Below, piece by piece: positions 45,400 through 57,897 of a DNA stretch of 64,000 nt; the stretch's first letter is position 1; every line of letters starts with the position of its first letter. Position numbers and translations under genes: made by a program. The DNA lies in contig OX235279.1 in the NCBI GenBank assembly GCA_944472155.2, forward strand, positions 121,884,110-121,948,109, written 5' to 3'. Below the pieces are notes generated by a model, which saw nothing but the letters and a program-made list of their open reading frames with translations, had not been told where the DNA came from and searched no databases. This stretch comes from Trichobilharzia szidati. Lineage: Eukaryota; Platyhelminthes; Trematoda; Strigeidida; Schistosomatidae.

Positions 45400-47855
45400 A
45401 GACTTATTCTTCGCTGGGCTCGGAAAGCCGAACATATACCAACTGGTGAAAGCCCTCGGGAAGTCAGTCAATCGAGGTATCTTCTTTCCATAAAAGCAAA
45501 AATAAGGATGCATACATGAAATTTTCTCATGATGTTTGAAGTTCGGAAGGCTGTTCAGATTGCAAAAGAAATGAGAAGATTCGAGATAACAGTGCTGGGA
45601 ATTTGAGAGAGCACATGGAATGGAAGTGGTCTCTCTAAATTGTTAACTGGAGAGTCGACAAGCTACTCCTGTGACCCATATGACAACAATGAGCACACTG
45701 AAGGAGTTCCTACAATGACGTCACCAAAATTAGTGAAAGCTCGTATCCAGTGGAAACTCTTCCACTTCATGATAATGACAACACGATTGAATTTTAAAGG
45801 TAGGAGAGTTACAATCATCCATTGTTAGGCTCCCGCAAACGACACAGATCAGGAGGAGTAGGAAGAATTCTACAGACAGCTGCAAACAGTGATGGACAGA
45901 ACCCCAAATAGCGGCAACAAAATCTTAATCAGTGGTATGAACGGAAGCATAACTGGGAGTGAACAACACAGGAAACGAACTCACCATGGGTGAGGAGGCT
46001 GCTGGAGAAGAGGGGAAGATGCGACCGCAGATTATTATCTAGTACAAAGGACTTTCAAGGAAAAGTTCAAAGCCTCCAAAGAAGCTGGAGATAGACCACA
46101 ATTCGAGTCCAACTCTCAGAAACTAAAGTATGAAACTGCAATGGACTCCATCACTATAGCCATCAGAGTAAAGTTGGAAATACCGTGTGCCATCATCGAA
46201 GAAACCTGTGTAGAAGAACACTGCAACTCTCTGAAAGCCATATGTTACGGAGAAGAAAGAGGCAACACAAGAAATGGGTCTTTGCAGAAACCCAGAAGCT
46301 AATGGAAGAGAGGGGAGCGATGAAACGGAAGACCAACCAATGCAGTGATGGACAGCAGAAGAAGAAGCTGAGTTCAATGTGCAACTCACTGATTAAAGAT
46401 GTGAAAAAGAATGTTGAGAAGAACAAAAGACAATTATACGACACACTGGAAACTTAATCAGGACAGACCACATAAGAGAGACGACAGAACTACCGGCGAA
46501 CACCATCCCTCCAAAGAAAGTAGACGTCTTAAATACGACAAAGTTACTGAAAGCCAGAAGAGTAGATGGCACAGCCAGACGAAATTCCTTCGGAGGAACT
46601 GAGACTGGTTCTGGAGACTACAGTGGATATCTTCACGCCACTAATGCAGATATTTTGGACGGAAGGGAGGAAAAGTGCCTACTTATTGGAAGAAAGGTTA
46701 TTTTGTCAGACTACCAAAAAATGACGACTAAACCCTTTGCAAAAGCTAGTGCCGAATCTTTCTCCTGTCCATGACATGCAAAATATTAATTCGTATTATT
46801 CTGGAGAGAATTCAAGATAAACTGAATACTGGAATCCAACCGGAACAAGCTGGATTCAGGAAAAGTAGATCAAATGCGGATCAAATCACCATTCTACGCA
46901 ACATTATCGAACACAACTTAGAGTGGAAGTCAAATCTCTACTTCAAATTCATCAATTTTTGAAAAGCATTTGACAACTTTGGCCATGAAGAAATCTGGAA
47001 ACTTCTTCAACATCATGGTGTTCTTCAGGTCTTCGTAAACCTCATTCAACATCTGTATGACAATGGCACTTGCCAGGTGATTCAAAATGGAAACCTCAGT
47101 GATGCCTTTTAAGTGAAGACAGGAATATTACAAGCCTGACTAATACCACCAATGATATTTCTGATTGCATTGAACTGGATTATGCAACAGATCGTCGGCA
47201 GTGAGGCGACAGGAATAGGTTGAACCAAAATGAAATCTCTAGAGGATATGGATTTCCCCCACACTCCATGTCTAATGTCACGTTAACTCAAAGATCTACA
47301 GGCGGAAACCAACACATCACAAGAAGAAGAAGCTGGCTGTGAAGACACAACTTCCAGTGGACACAGAGAAGACAGAGGTGACGAGGTCACCCATTGACCA
47401 ACATCCCAACCACCACCAACAACAACAACAACAACAACAACACCAACAAGAACCGGTCTCTATCAACGGTAGTTACCTACAGGAATTCAACTCTTTCACT
47501 TATGTGGGGAGTATTGTTTCGACTACAGGCACCACGAATGGAGATGTCAAAGGCAGAATTGGAAAGTCAATCCATACCTGCATTATTCTGAAATTGGTGT
47601 GTAAGTCTACTGCATTCAGCATGAAGAATAGGATTCAGATTTCAGACCTAATTTGAGGTCAGTGATGCTATGTTGTTTAGAGACTTGGTGCTTGTGTGCG
47701 GTCCAGACACTTGACACGCATCGTCAAGAGCGTTCCCAGAAGGCTTCAAGACTTTTACCGACGGCTGCCTTTGTTCTCTACTGAAGATTAGATGGCCTGT
47801 TGGAAACGATCAGCAACAAGTAACTCTGGGAGCGAACTTACCAAGAACCTATTGT
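45400..47855 (+). mobile_element. Long decayed RTE-clade LINE (endonuclease and RT)
   Basis: The longest RTE copy here. Around 45541-45960 are remnants of the APE endonuclease: KEMRRFEITVLGI, then an ESTWNGSG segment (catalytic Glu region) and an APAND block. From 46240 to 46480 comes a basic linker. The RT begins near 46770 with ILERIQDKLNTGIQPEQAGF and shows NADQITILR, the motif-A equivalent FINF*KAFDN and QHLYDNGTCQVIQNG. The motif-C region is followed by FTYVGSIVS near 47500. Many stops and frame changes break it. The extreme 3' end is missing, as the homology stops near 47855. Nothing here can be active. Confidence 0.8.
47407..47446 (+). repeat. CAA/CCA trinucleotide run inside RTE
   Basis: Eight CAA units flanked by CCA units encode a Gln/His run in one frame. 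The same place in the copies at 52335 and 60267 has fewer units, so the run expanded in this lineage. Confidence 0.7.
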
Positions 47856-48049
47856 TCTACACTGATGTGGAAGTAAATGAATATGTATTAAACATTCACA
47901 TGCAGTGTAGAAGTTCAACTGGACCTAAATGAAAGTGCAGATTAAAACTGCTGTATTTAATCTAGTCTCCGTTATTCCGTTATCAGTTTTTCATTACCAT
48001 TGTACATAACTCTGCTGGTGTTTCAGTAATACCGTACATTCATTTGCCA

Positions 48050-48276
48050 CATTTTTTTAAATTTTTAGTGGAACATAGGGTTCCAAGCTAGAGGCTTGCA
48101 GTTTCTTTAGCAGTGTTTATTTTTACAGGATGGGGTTGCTAGCCTCATGCCCAACCTTTCCTCTTCACTAGCTTTTAGTCCTGGCTTAGAGAGGTAAAGG
48201 AGTGCGCCGGCCGGGGATCGAACCCCGGACCATGTGCATGGTCGGCGAGCGTCCTAACCGCTATGCCACCGACGCG
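48050..48276 (-). repeat. tRNA SINE with RTE-type 3' tail, copy 4
   Basis: The minus-strand head has TGGCATAGCGG and GGTTCGATCCC, and the body is the same. The tail is shortened, keeping AACCCTATGTTCCACTAAAA. It lies just downstream of the long RTE copy. Confidence 0.75.
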
Positions 48277-49520
48277 ATTGTTTACTAGTCTATTGAAAAT
48301 AGTATTGAATGTCTTCTGACCTTTTGTTTATTCGATGAGCTATCTCTGAACATTATGGCTTTTGAACTTCAATGTTAAATGAAATCACTTTTTTTATCCT
48401 GTCTTGGTTGAAATAACCTTACGACAAAGAATGTGTGTTTTGAATTAAATGCGACTGTTCCTTGCACTTATGCTATTGAGGGAACAACTTATTATAAGGA
48501 TATAAGATATAAAATTCACTGTATCTTATGTAAGTCTTGTTTCGCTGCTTCAGTTTACAAGATACTTTATAAATTGTACTTACATCTTTCTATAGAAATA
48601 AATAGGCGTCATTCTTACAACTATTCCATGTATTCATAGTTGTAAGCGTAATTTTTTTTAAACAATAGACTCCAATAAATAAACGGTGAAATATTTAACA
48701 CTAGTGCAGTACGGTTTGTGTAGTAAACAAACGACTTGCCTTCCGTTAAATTTTCATTTAATTTTTCCGGTGGATCGGCTCACATAGTGATAGTAACACA
48801 AAAAACAATAATAATACTGAAGATAAAAGAAAAGCGTCGCTATATTGTTTGTATTATTCTAGAGACTGAATAAAGTGAACAGATTCGACTGAAATAACAT
48901 TCACACATATAATTATGTAGTGCTCAGTGAATCCTAGACACATACATACGATCGTCAATATTACTACGATTATTTTTACCTGCAAATCTGATAATCATAT
49001 TAAATACAAGGTAAATCTGGACATTCACTCCTTTCGAAGATCAGTGTAGAAAGAAATGCAAACAGAATCCAGCCAATAATATCTAGCTAATAATGCAAAA
49101 TATACGTGGCTGATCGACAAATTGATTACTAGCCTTTTTCTGAATGGTCTTGAAAAAGTGATTTTGAAAAAAATCTTTTGTCGAACTATAAAGATAGTTG
49201 GACAGACATAATTGAAGCTTTTGTCAAGGTGAAAAAGAAAATGAAGTTGCCGTGAATTTATAATATTTCCGAATATTCATAACACTGAAGCAAATATGGA
49301 AAAAAAAAGTTCCGTGTGATTCTCGATTGGTTCGAATAGATTGTATAAGTAGAAAAAAGATAATCAAATATTCATTTGAACTTCTTACTGAGTATTGATT
49401 TATTTCAGATGCGTTGTATTACCAATCAGAATAAGTTAGGAAAAAGAATGACAACTAGTTATCAGTGATCCATTTCACCATATTTTGTGACATCAGAAAA
49501 TGGAAAACATGGTATATTGG
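48277..49520. other. Unassigned interval
   Basis: Only short frames, with no domain. No repeat was recognised. Confidence 0.4.
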
Positions 49521-49526
49521 AGTTTG

Positions 49527-49690
49527 ACTAAGGTGGTTAACGCCAATCTGCTTCCTGTGAGGCTTAAAACTCTTGGACTCGATTGCTGATGAGATATTAC
49601 ATGGGCATAAATCAGATATTGACAACCAAGACCTTAAGTTTGGTTTTCAGTCGGTCTTCGGTTGATATCAGTCTGAATATCATTTGAAAA
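49527..49690 (+). repeat. Possible decayed alpha-type hammerhead SINE
   Basis: A tRNA-like head (AAGGTGGTTAACGCC, then TTGGACTCGATTG) is followed by an intact CTGATGA string. A body with TTTGGTTTTCAGTCGGTC and GATATCAGTCTG comes next. Order and spacing fit the copies at 38.1 kb and 1-95. GAAA is lost, so any ribozyme is dead. Confidence 0.4.
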
Positions 49691-50034
49691 TAGCTGGACA
49701 ACTTAAGTATTGACATGTGCTTGAGACCTTAGGTGTTAACAGACACTGTAAATCTCTTGCGTTTTATGGTAAACAAAGTAATAAGAATATGTCCTTTAGT
49801 CCGAGTAGTTTCATATTAAATTTAAAGGATAACCTAAAGCTACTAATTAGCAGACGATTGGTGATAGAATGCAGCATACGCAGAGTAGCTAGTGTGAACA
49901 GCCTGATTAACTTTGACCATTGGAATTACATTCTTACTGACGCTGTAGTTCCTAACAATAACAGTTAAAATGTCTATGAAATTGTAACGTAAGATTTCTG
50001 TGTTTTGTTAACACTGTATTATATTGTTATCTTT

Positions 50035-50245
50035 CCCTTGGATTCCGAGTGGGATGTAGGGGTTCAACAACACACCTCTACTTTCTTCTATTTTCTGTCG
50101 TCCTCTTCATCTGGATCCACAGTTGCCCATAATATCTCATCTCTTCCTCGTACGATCTCCTTCATGTCACCTTTGCAATAACTACCATTTGTCGCTTCCC
50201 ATTTGGATTCCACTCGAGGGCCTGGCGCGCAATGTCACTGTATAC
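50035..50245 (-). mobile_element. RTE-clade LINE 3' end, minus
   Basis: On the minus strand IARQALEWNPNGKRQ precedes the last codons and the RTE tail (CTACATCCCACTCGGAATCC). Strongly truncated. The open frames at 50123-50438 are shadows of this and adjoining A-rich sequence. Confidence 0.7.
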
Positions 50246-52130
50246 CATTTGCCAAAAAAAAATATCTGCATTCTGCCGCTACAATACTCAGTACTACTAA
50301 AAAAAATGGGAAAAATAACTTTAAGTTACACAAAGACAAAATATTAATACCCTTAGACAAAAGTTTTCCCTCTCTCAGTCTCTCTCTGTTTGAATAGAAT
50401 TTACAAATCTTCACAAATGGTTTATTTTTCAACCTCACAACACACTTGAATCAGGATAAGTAAGCATTTTAGACAAGTTAATTGTTTACCTAATCCTTTT
50501 TGTTTTGCTGCGCTACTAAAGCAGGTCGAAACCCACCCTCTGTCGTACTCACACATTCAATTTATTCATTGTATAACTTTTAGTTTTAAAAATTCATAAA
50601 TTAATATTTTACTACCTCAGTCAATAACAAAAGTAAATGGTGAATAACTAAAAATTGCGTTTCAAAATTTATCTTCTAATTGACAATTAGGGAGTAAGTA
50701 TGAATGATAGACAGTAGATGATAATGAATCATTTATGCACTACTGTCTATCCCCATGTTTATTATTCACCATATCATTCAATTACATATATATATATATA
50801 TATATATTGGTCGGAATCTGTAAAAAGTAACCAAAGGAGAAGCATGAGTACTTGGAAACAATAATGAAAGGTTACAATTTAAAATTGATAAACCTTTGTT
50901 TTTGCATTGTGATGTATCACTTTTACAAGTTTTTCACGCTAAACAAAATCAATTTTTAAGTCTACCTGTTTTTAGGTGCATAACAGTGTCACAGACGTAT
51001 ATACTTTTACTGAATGGCTTGTTAAAACATTTAGATATCCTACTCAACTATCATGATATCCTCTACCCACTTAAATGTTCTAGTCAGATGTACTTATTTC
51101 CTTTGAATATATTCAAACACTTGATACCCTGCTCAGTGTAGAAACATTTTTTGTCCACCGACTTTAGTTTCGCTCTCTTTAGTCTATAGTAGTATTAACA
51201 TGTCTCTCCAAATGAATTAAATGTTTTCAGATATATTTATTTATAAATGTAATTGTATGCAGTGCATGCGATGATTTGTCTGATGAATTAAATATCTTTG
51301 AATTTAGAAGTAATTTGTCTGCAGCTGCATAGCCTTAGCTTCCAAGTCTCCTTCTTGCTTTGGAAATAAGGGCCGTATACCGTAGTCAAATGGGAGTTTT
51401 AAGATGTACCATCATGGTCAAATTTAGCAACTCAGTACACATTTACTACTTAGGCTGTATGTCACACTTAATTCCTGATGACTTGTTGTTGTGGCCACAT
51501 TTCCAAAATTATCCAAGTTTATCTTTGTTTTTTATAGATGTGACTATTATTATTATTTAATTCCTTGGATTTCGAGTGAGGCTTGGCGATCACTATTACT
51601 GAGTTGAAAGTAAGGCTTCATTTGCTGCCAGGTTTGACATCTCAGTTGTAAGAGCTTCTAACTGGCTATTAGTTGAAATGGGATCATCATCTTGATTTTA
51701 ACTTCAACTATAATCACCAATTTTTTAGACTGGGATTAGTTTGGCCTAATAAGGCTATTTGAGATAGTTTGACCAACCATTATTATTAGGTCATCGCTTG
51801 TTTATTAGGTAGAGATTCCTTTAGCTTGAGAAACTGTCGTAAATGTAGTAGCAGCAGTGATCGAAGTTAAAGTGAAAACCTGGTCACTTCAGCTACTCTG
51901 GCCAACTAATGACTGTTTGCACTTTCGATCATTCAGTGTGACTGGAAATGAAATGCAAAGGTTTCCTTAGGAGCTGGTATGACAACAGTTACAGATAACT
52001 AATTCACTTGATATTTGGTGAAATAGGGATGTGTCAGTTGGCTCAACAGCCTGTGAGCTGATGATTCTAATCCTACAGAAACTTCCATTAGTGTCATTAG
52101 TGTTGATCTCTTCCAGATAGCGTCCTGCAG
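50246..52130. other. Unassigned interval
   Basis: TA microsatellite at 50786-50808. TTCCTTGGATTTCGAGTGAG near 51562 looks like a scrap of RTE tail in minus orientation. Frames at 50896 and 51360 have no recognisable domain. Confidence 0.35.
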
Positions 52131-52139
52131 GTAACAAGA

Positions 52140-53049
52140 ATATAGGAATATGTTGAACCAACATGAAATCTCCAGAAGATATGGACTTCCCCCACAATCC
52201 ATGTCTAATGTCACTTCAACTCGAAGATCTACAGGTGAAAACCAACACATCATCAGAAGTAGTTGGCTGTGAAGACACAACTTCCAGTGGACACAGAGAA
52301 GACAGAGGTGATGAGGTCACCCACCAACCAACACCCTCACCACCACCACCAACGACAACAACAACAAGAACCGGTCACTGCCAACGGGAGAAACCCACAG
52401 GAATTCAACTCTTTCACTTGTGTGGTGAGCACTGTTTCGACTACAGGCACCACGAATAGAGATGTCAAAGGCAGAATTGGAAAGGCAATCTAGACCTGCA
52501 TTAATCTGAAATCGATGTGTAAGTCTGCTGCATTCAGCATAAAGAAGAGGATTCGGATTTCAGACCTAATTTGAGGTCAGGGCTTCTATGCCGTTTAGAG
52601 ACATGGTGCGTGTGTGAGGTTCAGACACTTGGCGTGTATCGTCAAAAGTGTTCCCAGAAGGTTTCAGACTTTCACCGACGGCTGCCTTTGTTCTTTAATG
52701 AAAATTAGATGGCCTGTTGGAAAGGATTAGCAACAAGAAACTCTGGGAGCGAACTTATCAAGAACCTAGAGCCTAACAAATATGGCACAGAAAATGGAGT
52801 TTGATCAGATATACTCTGAGGAGACCGTTATGTGAAATCACGCTCTAGGTCCTCCATTAGAGCTGAAATACGAAATGAAGAGTTGAGCGTGATTCCGTAT
52901 GTGACATGGAGGAGATCTTGTGAGGAGGAGGAGGTGAAAACTAATGGGAAGTCGTGGGGCCCGCTAGAGAGGGTTGCAGAAAACAGGATGGAATGAAGAC
53001 GTCGAGTTGAATCCCCATGTTTTATTCGGAACCCAAGAGAATTCAAACA
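52140..53049 (+). mobile_element. RTE-clade LINE 3' third
   Basis: Starts in the stretch CTCCAGAAGATATGGACTTC that matches 47240-47260 in the long copy and runs parallel to it through AACTCTTTCACTTGTGTGG and GGCCTGTTGG. It then continues past the point where the long copy stops, to a tail region ATTCGGAACCCAAGAGAATT. The two copies together cover the RT C-terminus and 3' end. Stops are present in every frame. Confidence 0.75.
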
Positions 53050-53099
53050 ATATAGTAATATATGTTGATAATATGGTGTGATTCATTTCTCTTTGTCTT

Positions 53100-53322
53100 T
53101 TTTTATTCCTTTGTGTACCCAGTGGAACATAGGGCTTCAAGCTTTAGCTTTGAAGTTTCAGTAGCAGTGTGTTTTTACGGGGTGGGTTGCTTGCCTCACG
53201 CCCAACCTCCCCCCTTTATCGGGATTGTAACCGGCTAAGGCAGGTGGAGGTGTGTGTCGGCCGGGACTCAAACTCCGGACCACGTGCATGTTTGATCGGC
53301 GCTCTACCGCTCTTTCTCACTG
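53100..53322 (-). repeat. tRNA SINE with RTE-type 3' tail, copy 5
   Basis: Tail GAAGCCCTATGTTCCACTGG plus AAAGGAAT at its left end. The body is diverged and the tRNA-like head has a damaged A box. It follows an RTE tail by about 50 bases, as copy 3 does. Confidence 0.6.
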
Positions 53323-54815
53323 ATGTTTTTTTATTGTAGAAAATTGTACATCTGTACACACTAAGAAGATAACTGCTTAGTTTTTCAAAACACCATAAAG
53401 CTATACAGATACTTATTGGCAGAATGGAAACTAAGTATATTAATTTCTGTTTAACACTGTGATTTTTACAGGTTCAATCTCTAGATAGCATCAGTCAGCG
53501 GACCACTGGAAAACCTGTGATCAATCAAATCCTTACAAATCAAGACTTGATAACTGTGATTTGTGTGAAACAAAAGTCAAATTCACTTTTTTTTGTTATT
53601 TCGACTGTTTAGAACAAACGTGAAATTTCCTGGGGGAAAGTTATTCTAACTTCGAGGATAAAAGCTGGTTAGTCTATGGCTTAAATTAACTAGAACCCCG
53701 TGTTCATTTCTAATTCAAATTACCAACCATTTCAACAAAACGTGAACATTTGTCCTGTTGATTAAAACAAAATGACAGTTTATATTTCTCAGGTCATTCA
53801 ACATTTGGTATTATCTACACGGCATGTGATCGAATTCATGCATTTATTGAAATACTAAATAATATTACTTATTTACTTTCTAATTAACCAAATATTTTTA
53901 CACTAGTTTACTTTTTTGTTATCACATGACTGGATTATAAACTAATTAATCTGGCACTTAAACGTCACAGGTTTACACATAGAAAACAGGTAAGAAAACA
54001 AACAAACAGCGGGCATGTGAACACCATTTGGAATGTTTTGAACTAAAAGAATTGATCCCTGATTGATTATCAGTTTCACTATTAGGTATGTAGTGCTGAT
54101 TGAAGCCTATCGATCAACTGCACGACTTCCCTAGCAATTCAGGTAATATGACAGCAATACAGCCCAGTTTCAGATATTGGAAGTCAGTTCACTGGAAACT
54201 CTTCCAAGTATTCGTCTAATGTTGATTGACGAAAGTCAGTAAAAGTCATCGTCAGTCTTTAAGAAAGTTATTTTTCATTTTGGAGTTCGAACCTGTGTAA
54301 CTCCTCATCGAAGCCAGAAAACTGATCGCTACTTTAGAAATTTTGCACTTATGATTTTGTGCAAGTTAATAGTGAAAGTTTCTGTGGTAAGTCTTTTATC
54401 TAACAGATTATATTATCAGAAAAACCACCCTCGCAACATACAAATGTTCATCGTCAATGCGAAACACATTACTAATTATGTAGTCATTTATCGACCTGCT
54501 GTATGATACAATTATAAAATTTCCAGATAACTGAAATATTCTGGTGAAGTGTGTGCTAAGTAATCTAAGCAATGTAGCATAATAGTACAGCGTATCGACC
54601 ATTAGATAATTGATTTGAGTAATTAAACAATTCGTCTGCCGGTTAAAGAAAATTACTTAACTTCCATACACAGTAAACCTTATCATTCAGTAATACTTTA
54701 TGAGTGTAAATGTGACATAATGGTACACTAGTTAGTGTTATTACAATGTGGAATACAAAATGACATGATAGAAATATAATAATACTACAATACAAAACAA
54801 TACCTAAAGTAAATA
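53323..54815. other. Unassigned interval
   Basis: CACTGGAAAACCTGTGATC near 53503 may be a scrap of alpha SINE in minus orientation. No gene was recognised. Confidence 0.35.
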
Positions 54816-54817
54816 GG

Positions 54818-55136
54818 TGTAACAACAGAAGACAAGGGCCAGGCAACAGATCAGTTTTATTACGAAAACCAACAGGTATTTATATGTATTTTACGTACAT
54901 TAATAAGGCTCTGCCCGCAGAAAGAAGGCGGTCTTCTGATTGGTTGTTTGCAAACAAACGCAGTCTTCTGCTTTCTCGTTTTCGATATTTCTCGGAAATG
55001 CGAGCCACTTGTCTGCGAATCATATTTGTCCACGTCTAGGTCAGCTGTGATCGGTTGTTGAATCAGCCTAGATTAATTTCCACCAATCAGCGTAGATCAA
55101 TGTCTACCAATTGGCTAGCAGCTTGCTCTCACCACA
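54818..55136 (-). repeat. Solo LTR related to the 32.3-kb element
   Basis: Read on the minus strand it starts TGTGGTGAGAGC and ends GCCTGGCCCTTGTCTTCTG then TTGTTACA, the same two ends as the 341-bp LTRs. The middle differs: 319 bases, with several ATTGGT/CCAATCAG motifs. Flanks TAGG and AAGG are a weak 4-bp duplication. Solo LTRs arise by recombination between the two LTRs of a full copy. This represents an older or sister subfamily. Confidence 0.8.
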
Positions 55137-55139
55137 AAG

Positions 55140-55978
55140 GAAGATAATTAAATGAGCATTGCTGAAAATGATCATAGTTTCAAAAACAGGGATAATGACC
55201 CACATCCATTATGGTTTAAATTACTGTAAAATTATGTGACACCTTAGTGGTTTTTATATTCACGTTAACTTGCGTGTTTTTTGTTTGGTTGTGTATTTTC
55301 CCAATAGATTTGAACATATGGTGTGTAACCATCATCTGGGTTGAGTTTAGATTGAACGTAGAGTCTTAGACAAAAAGTACATAAGATGATAGTGTAAGTA
55401 TTGATCGTCCAAAGTAAATGGACCATGTTTCGGGAACCTATGGGCATCTCTTATTCCACAGTATGTTGTTAGCTGAAATATCATTAGCCTGAAAGAAACT
55501 ATTTGCACTAAAATCAACATTCAGCAATGATACATAAAATCTTTCACTGTTATCCTGAGCAGCGTACAGAAGTGTAGGCCTCTCGGTTAGTGTCTGTGAC
55601 ACAAACAAAGAACATTTGCCTAGGATCCAATGTCATACATATTAGAATCTATTACAGAAAGCAGAATAGAACTATGCTTTGTCCTCATCTGTTAAATTTT
55701 TGTGGATCATTTCTACTCTTGTTTTTCCTCATATTATCTCTTCCTCGATGTACATATGTAAGATGCGGTAACTTGAATCATTACTCTGCAATTCCAGTTA
55801 TTTGTTAATTATGTCTATCTATCACTGAATAAGACATTTATTTCACTTTCTATTGTCAATATACTAAATCCCAAGTGAATGAGAAAATATCAAAGTGTAC
55901 AACTTTCCATATTTTATTTTGTGATTCATAATATGCAATTCGTAATTATGTTTAAATTTACACTCTTATTTTAAAAAA
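55140..55978. other. Unassigned interval
   Basis: Frames at 55265-55447 (-) and 55590-55808 (+) show no domain. The latter is hydrophobic from T-rich DNA. Confidence 0.4.
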
Positions 55979-55981
55979 GAT

Positions 55982-57376
55982 AATAATAATAATAATTTGC
56001 TTTATTCCAAAACAGTACATGTGATACAGAATGGAATTCTCAGCATTTTTACTACAGTATTGCATCCAGTTAGTACATTATCAATAAATAGAATTCTACA
56101 TAGATTAAGGAAATCTCAGTTCATTATTACAACAACACATTGGCATGTCGGTAGCAAAGCCAAAGCTGAACAGTGTTTGAAGGTGTTAGAAAAGTAGGTG
56201 CTGTCATATTTACTGGCGTAAGCGAGAGAAAGAAACAAAGCAGCACATAACGGAAAAAAAGAGAGAGAGAATAGGAAAAGAAAGAAAGAAAATGTTGTAC
56301 CTGTAAATGATATGAGTTGGAAAGACGAGGTCCAGTTGTACTACTGACTATTTAATGAATTATAGGTGTCACGCCTAATGCTTCCTTTATCACACAGAAC
56401 ACGAGCTAAGTAGGGTATGGTTGAGTTTTTGTACTTGCTGGTGCGAGCATATAGTTTTCTATATAGGCTTCTGGTTTTGCCTGATGAGATACAAGGGGAG
56501 AGTTGTGAGTGAAGAGGGTGGTGTGAGTTAGATAAAATGGATTTGGCCCATTTTTCACATGAGTCCATGTGCCTGTTGACCAGAATATTAGCAAGCTGGT
56601 TAAGTGGCACGTTGCTTACCCTGCTGACAACATTTAACATCCTGCGTAATGTGTTATAGTCTTTCTTCAGTAGCCCAGGAAAAACTAAGGGGGAACAATA
56701 GAGAATAATAGGCAGAATTAACGAATTGTAGGAGTAAGGGTTGGGTTATACCAGAATGTTTTAACTTCTTGATGTAGAAGGTAAGACGGAATATTTTCTT
56801 AGAAATCGCCAAGATATGAGACGACCATGAGAGATCAGCAGATAGAATGACGCCTAGGTATTTAATTTCCGACTTGGTTTCTATTTCATTGCCATCTATG
56901 TTGCATACCTCGTGAGAGCCAACCAGTTTGTTTAGGTCGGATTTATGCCTAAAGGTGAAATTGACTGTTTGGCATTTGGAGGGGTTTAAGGTAAGACCGT
57001 TTTCCTTGGACCACTGGCTGATTTCTGACAGAAAGCCATTAAGTTTAGAGCAGTCACTTTGACATTTGACAGGCAAAGATACTGTCAGGTCGTCAGCATA
57101 TTTGACAAAATTAATGTCATTTGAAGATGGTAAGTCATGTAGAAAGAAAGAAAAGAGAAGTGGGGAGAGTACAGCACCTTGGGGGACACCAGCTTCAGTG
57201 AGCGCAGCAGAGGAGGATTTACCTTTGTATACGGTGTACTGCTTTCTGTTAGAGAAGTAGGAATGCAGCCAGTTAGTGACCCATAACTCAATTTTTGTCA
57301 TAGAGAGCTTATTTAGCAAGAGACATCTAGGTACAGAGTCGAAAGCCGAAGTGAAGTCGAGAAACGTGCAGCAGAT
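55982..57376 (-). mobile_element. CR1-like LINE with RT palm domain, 5'-truncated
   Basis: The best-preserved LINE here. From the 5' side (right) it opens in RT motif A (LDFTSAFDSV, about 57355), then GVPQG (57190-57176), YADD (57100-57089) and a conserved C-terminal region to a stop at 56341. A 3'UTR of about 360 bases follows, with a purine-rich run (56235-56292), and then a TAA trinucleotide tail (55982-55997). Insertion is by target-primed reverse transcription. All catalytic Asp residues visible are intact, but the N-terminal part is missing and one frameshift splits the ORF. Confidence 0.85.
56341..57375 (-). pseudogene. CR1-like reverse transcriptase ORF, one frameshift
   Basis: Reading starts in frame at DFTSAFDSVPRCLLLNKL with no visible start codon, so the 5' truncation is inside the RT. 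Motif B is GVPQGAVLSPLLFSFFLHDL. Motif C is FVKYADDLTV. IKYLGVILSADLSWSSH and FYIKKLKHSGITQPLLLQF follow. At about 56720 the sequence FVNSCILP.. of the 3.9-kb copy becomes FVNSAYYS.., a small deletion that shifts the frame and ends it at 56654. The proper frame resumes at 56640 with MLNVVSRVSNVPLNQL and ends at 56341. The palm residues needed for polymerisation are present, but the protein is incomplete at both the N-terminus and the shift. Confidence 0.8.
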
Positions 57377-57897
57377 GTATCACTTTGCTGAATTTAAACT
57401 CAAACATTGGAGAGAATAGGTAAAGGTCGAAGGGCATTCACTAAACAAAGCCTGTCTGTTGTATTATTTGGTCTAGGACATGTTCAACAAATTGCTTCTT
57501 TAACAAGTAATTGACTTACACATAAAACAGACTTGCAGTTGATTGTTTCCTTGTAATACTAAAAAAAGAGAAATACCTAATCAATCATAACTTTCATGAC
57601 GGAGGTACTCATACCTTTTACATTGTGGTTTTCTTGAAACTATGGGGCAGTAGAGTTTAACTCTTACGAATATGAACTTCTTTGCGTGATTAACATGATG
57701 ACTGATTGGTAGTCATGAAAATATTGTGTATACTGTTAATGAAAAAACGTAGTCAGCTACTTAAAGCCCATTAAACATAAAGCAGTAAGATACAACAAAC
57801 TGTAGTAACTACTTATAGTTGTTATTATTACACTCATATATTGTCACAAGTCACATGGAATAGAATTAGTCTTAATGAAAAGAAACCATTTTCATCT

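Noticed and set aside
46123..46444. Two overlapping minus-strand frames of over 80 codons
   Set aside because: They are shadows of the RTE linker on the plus strand. Their residues are Phe/Ser-rich as expected from reverse reading.
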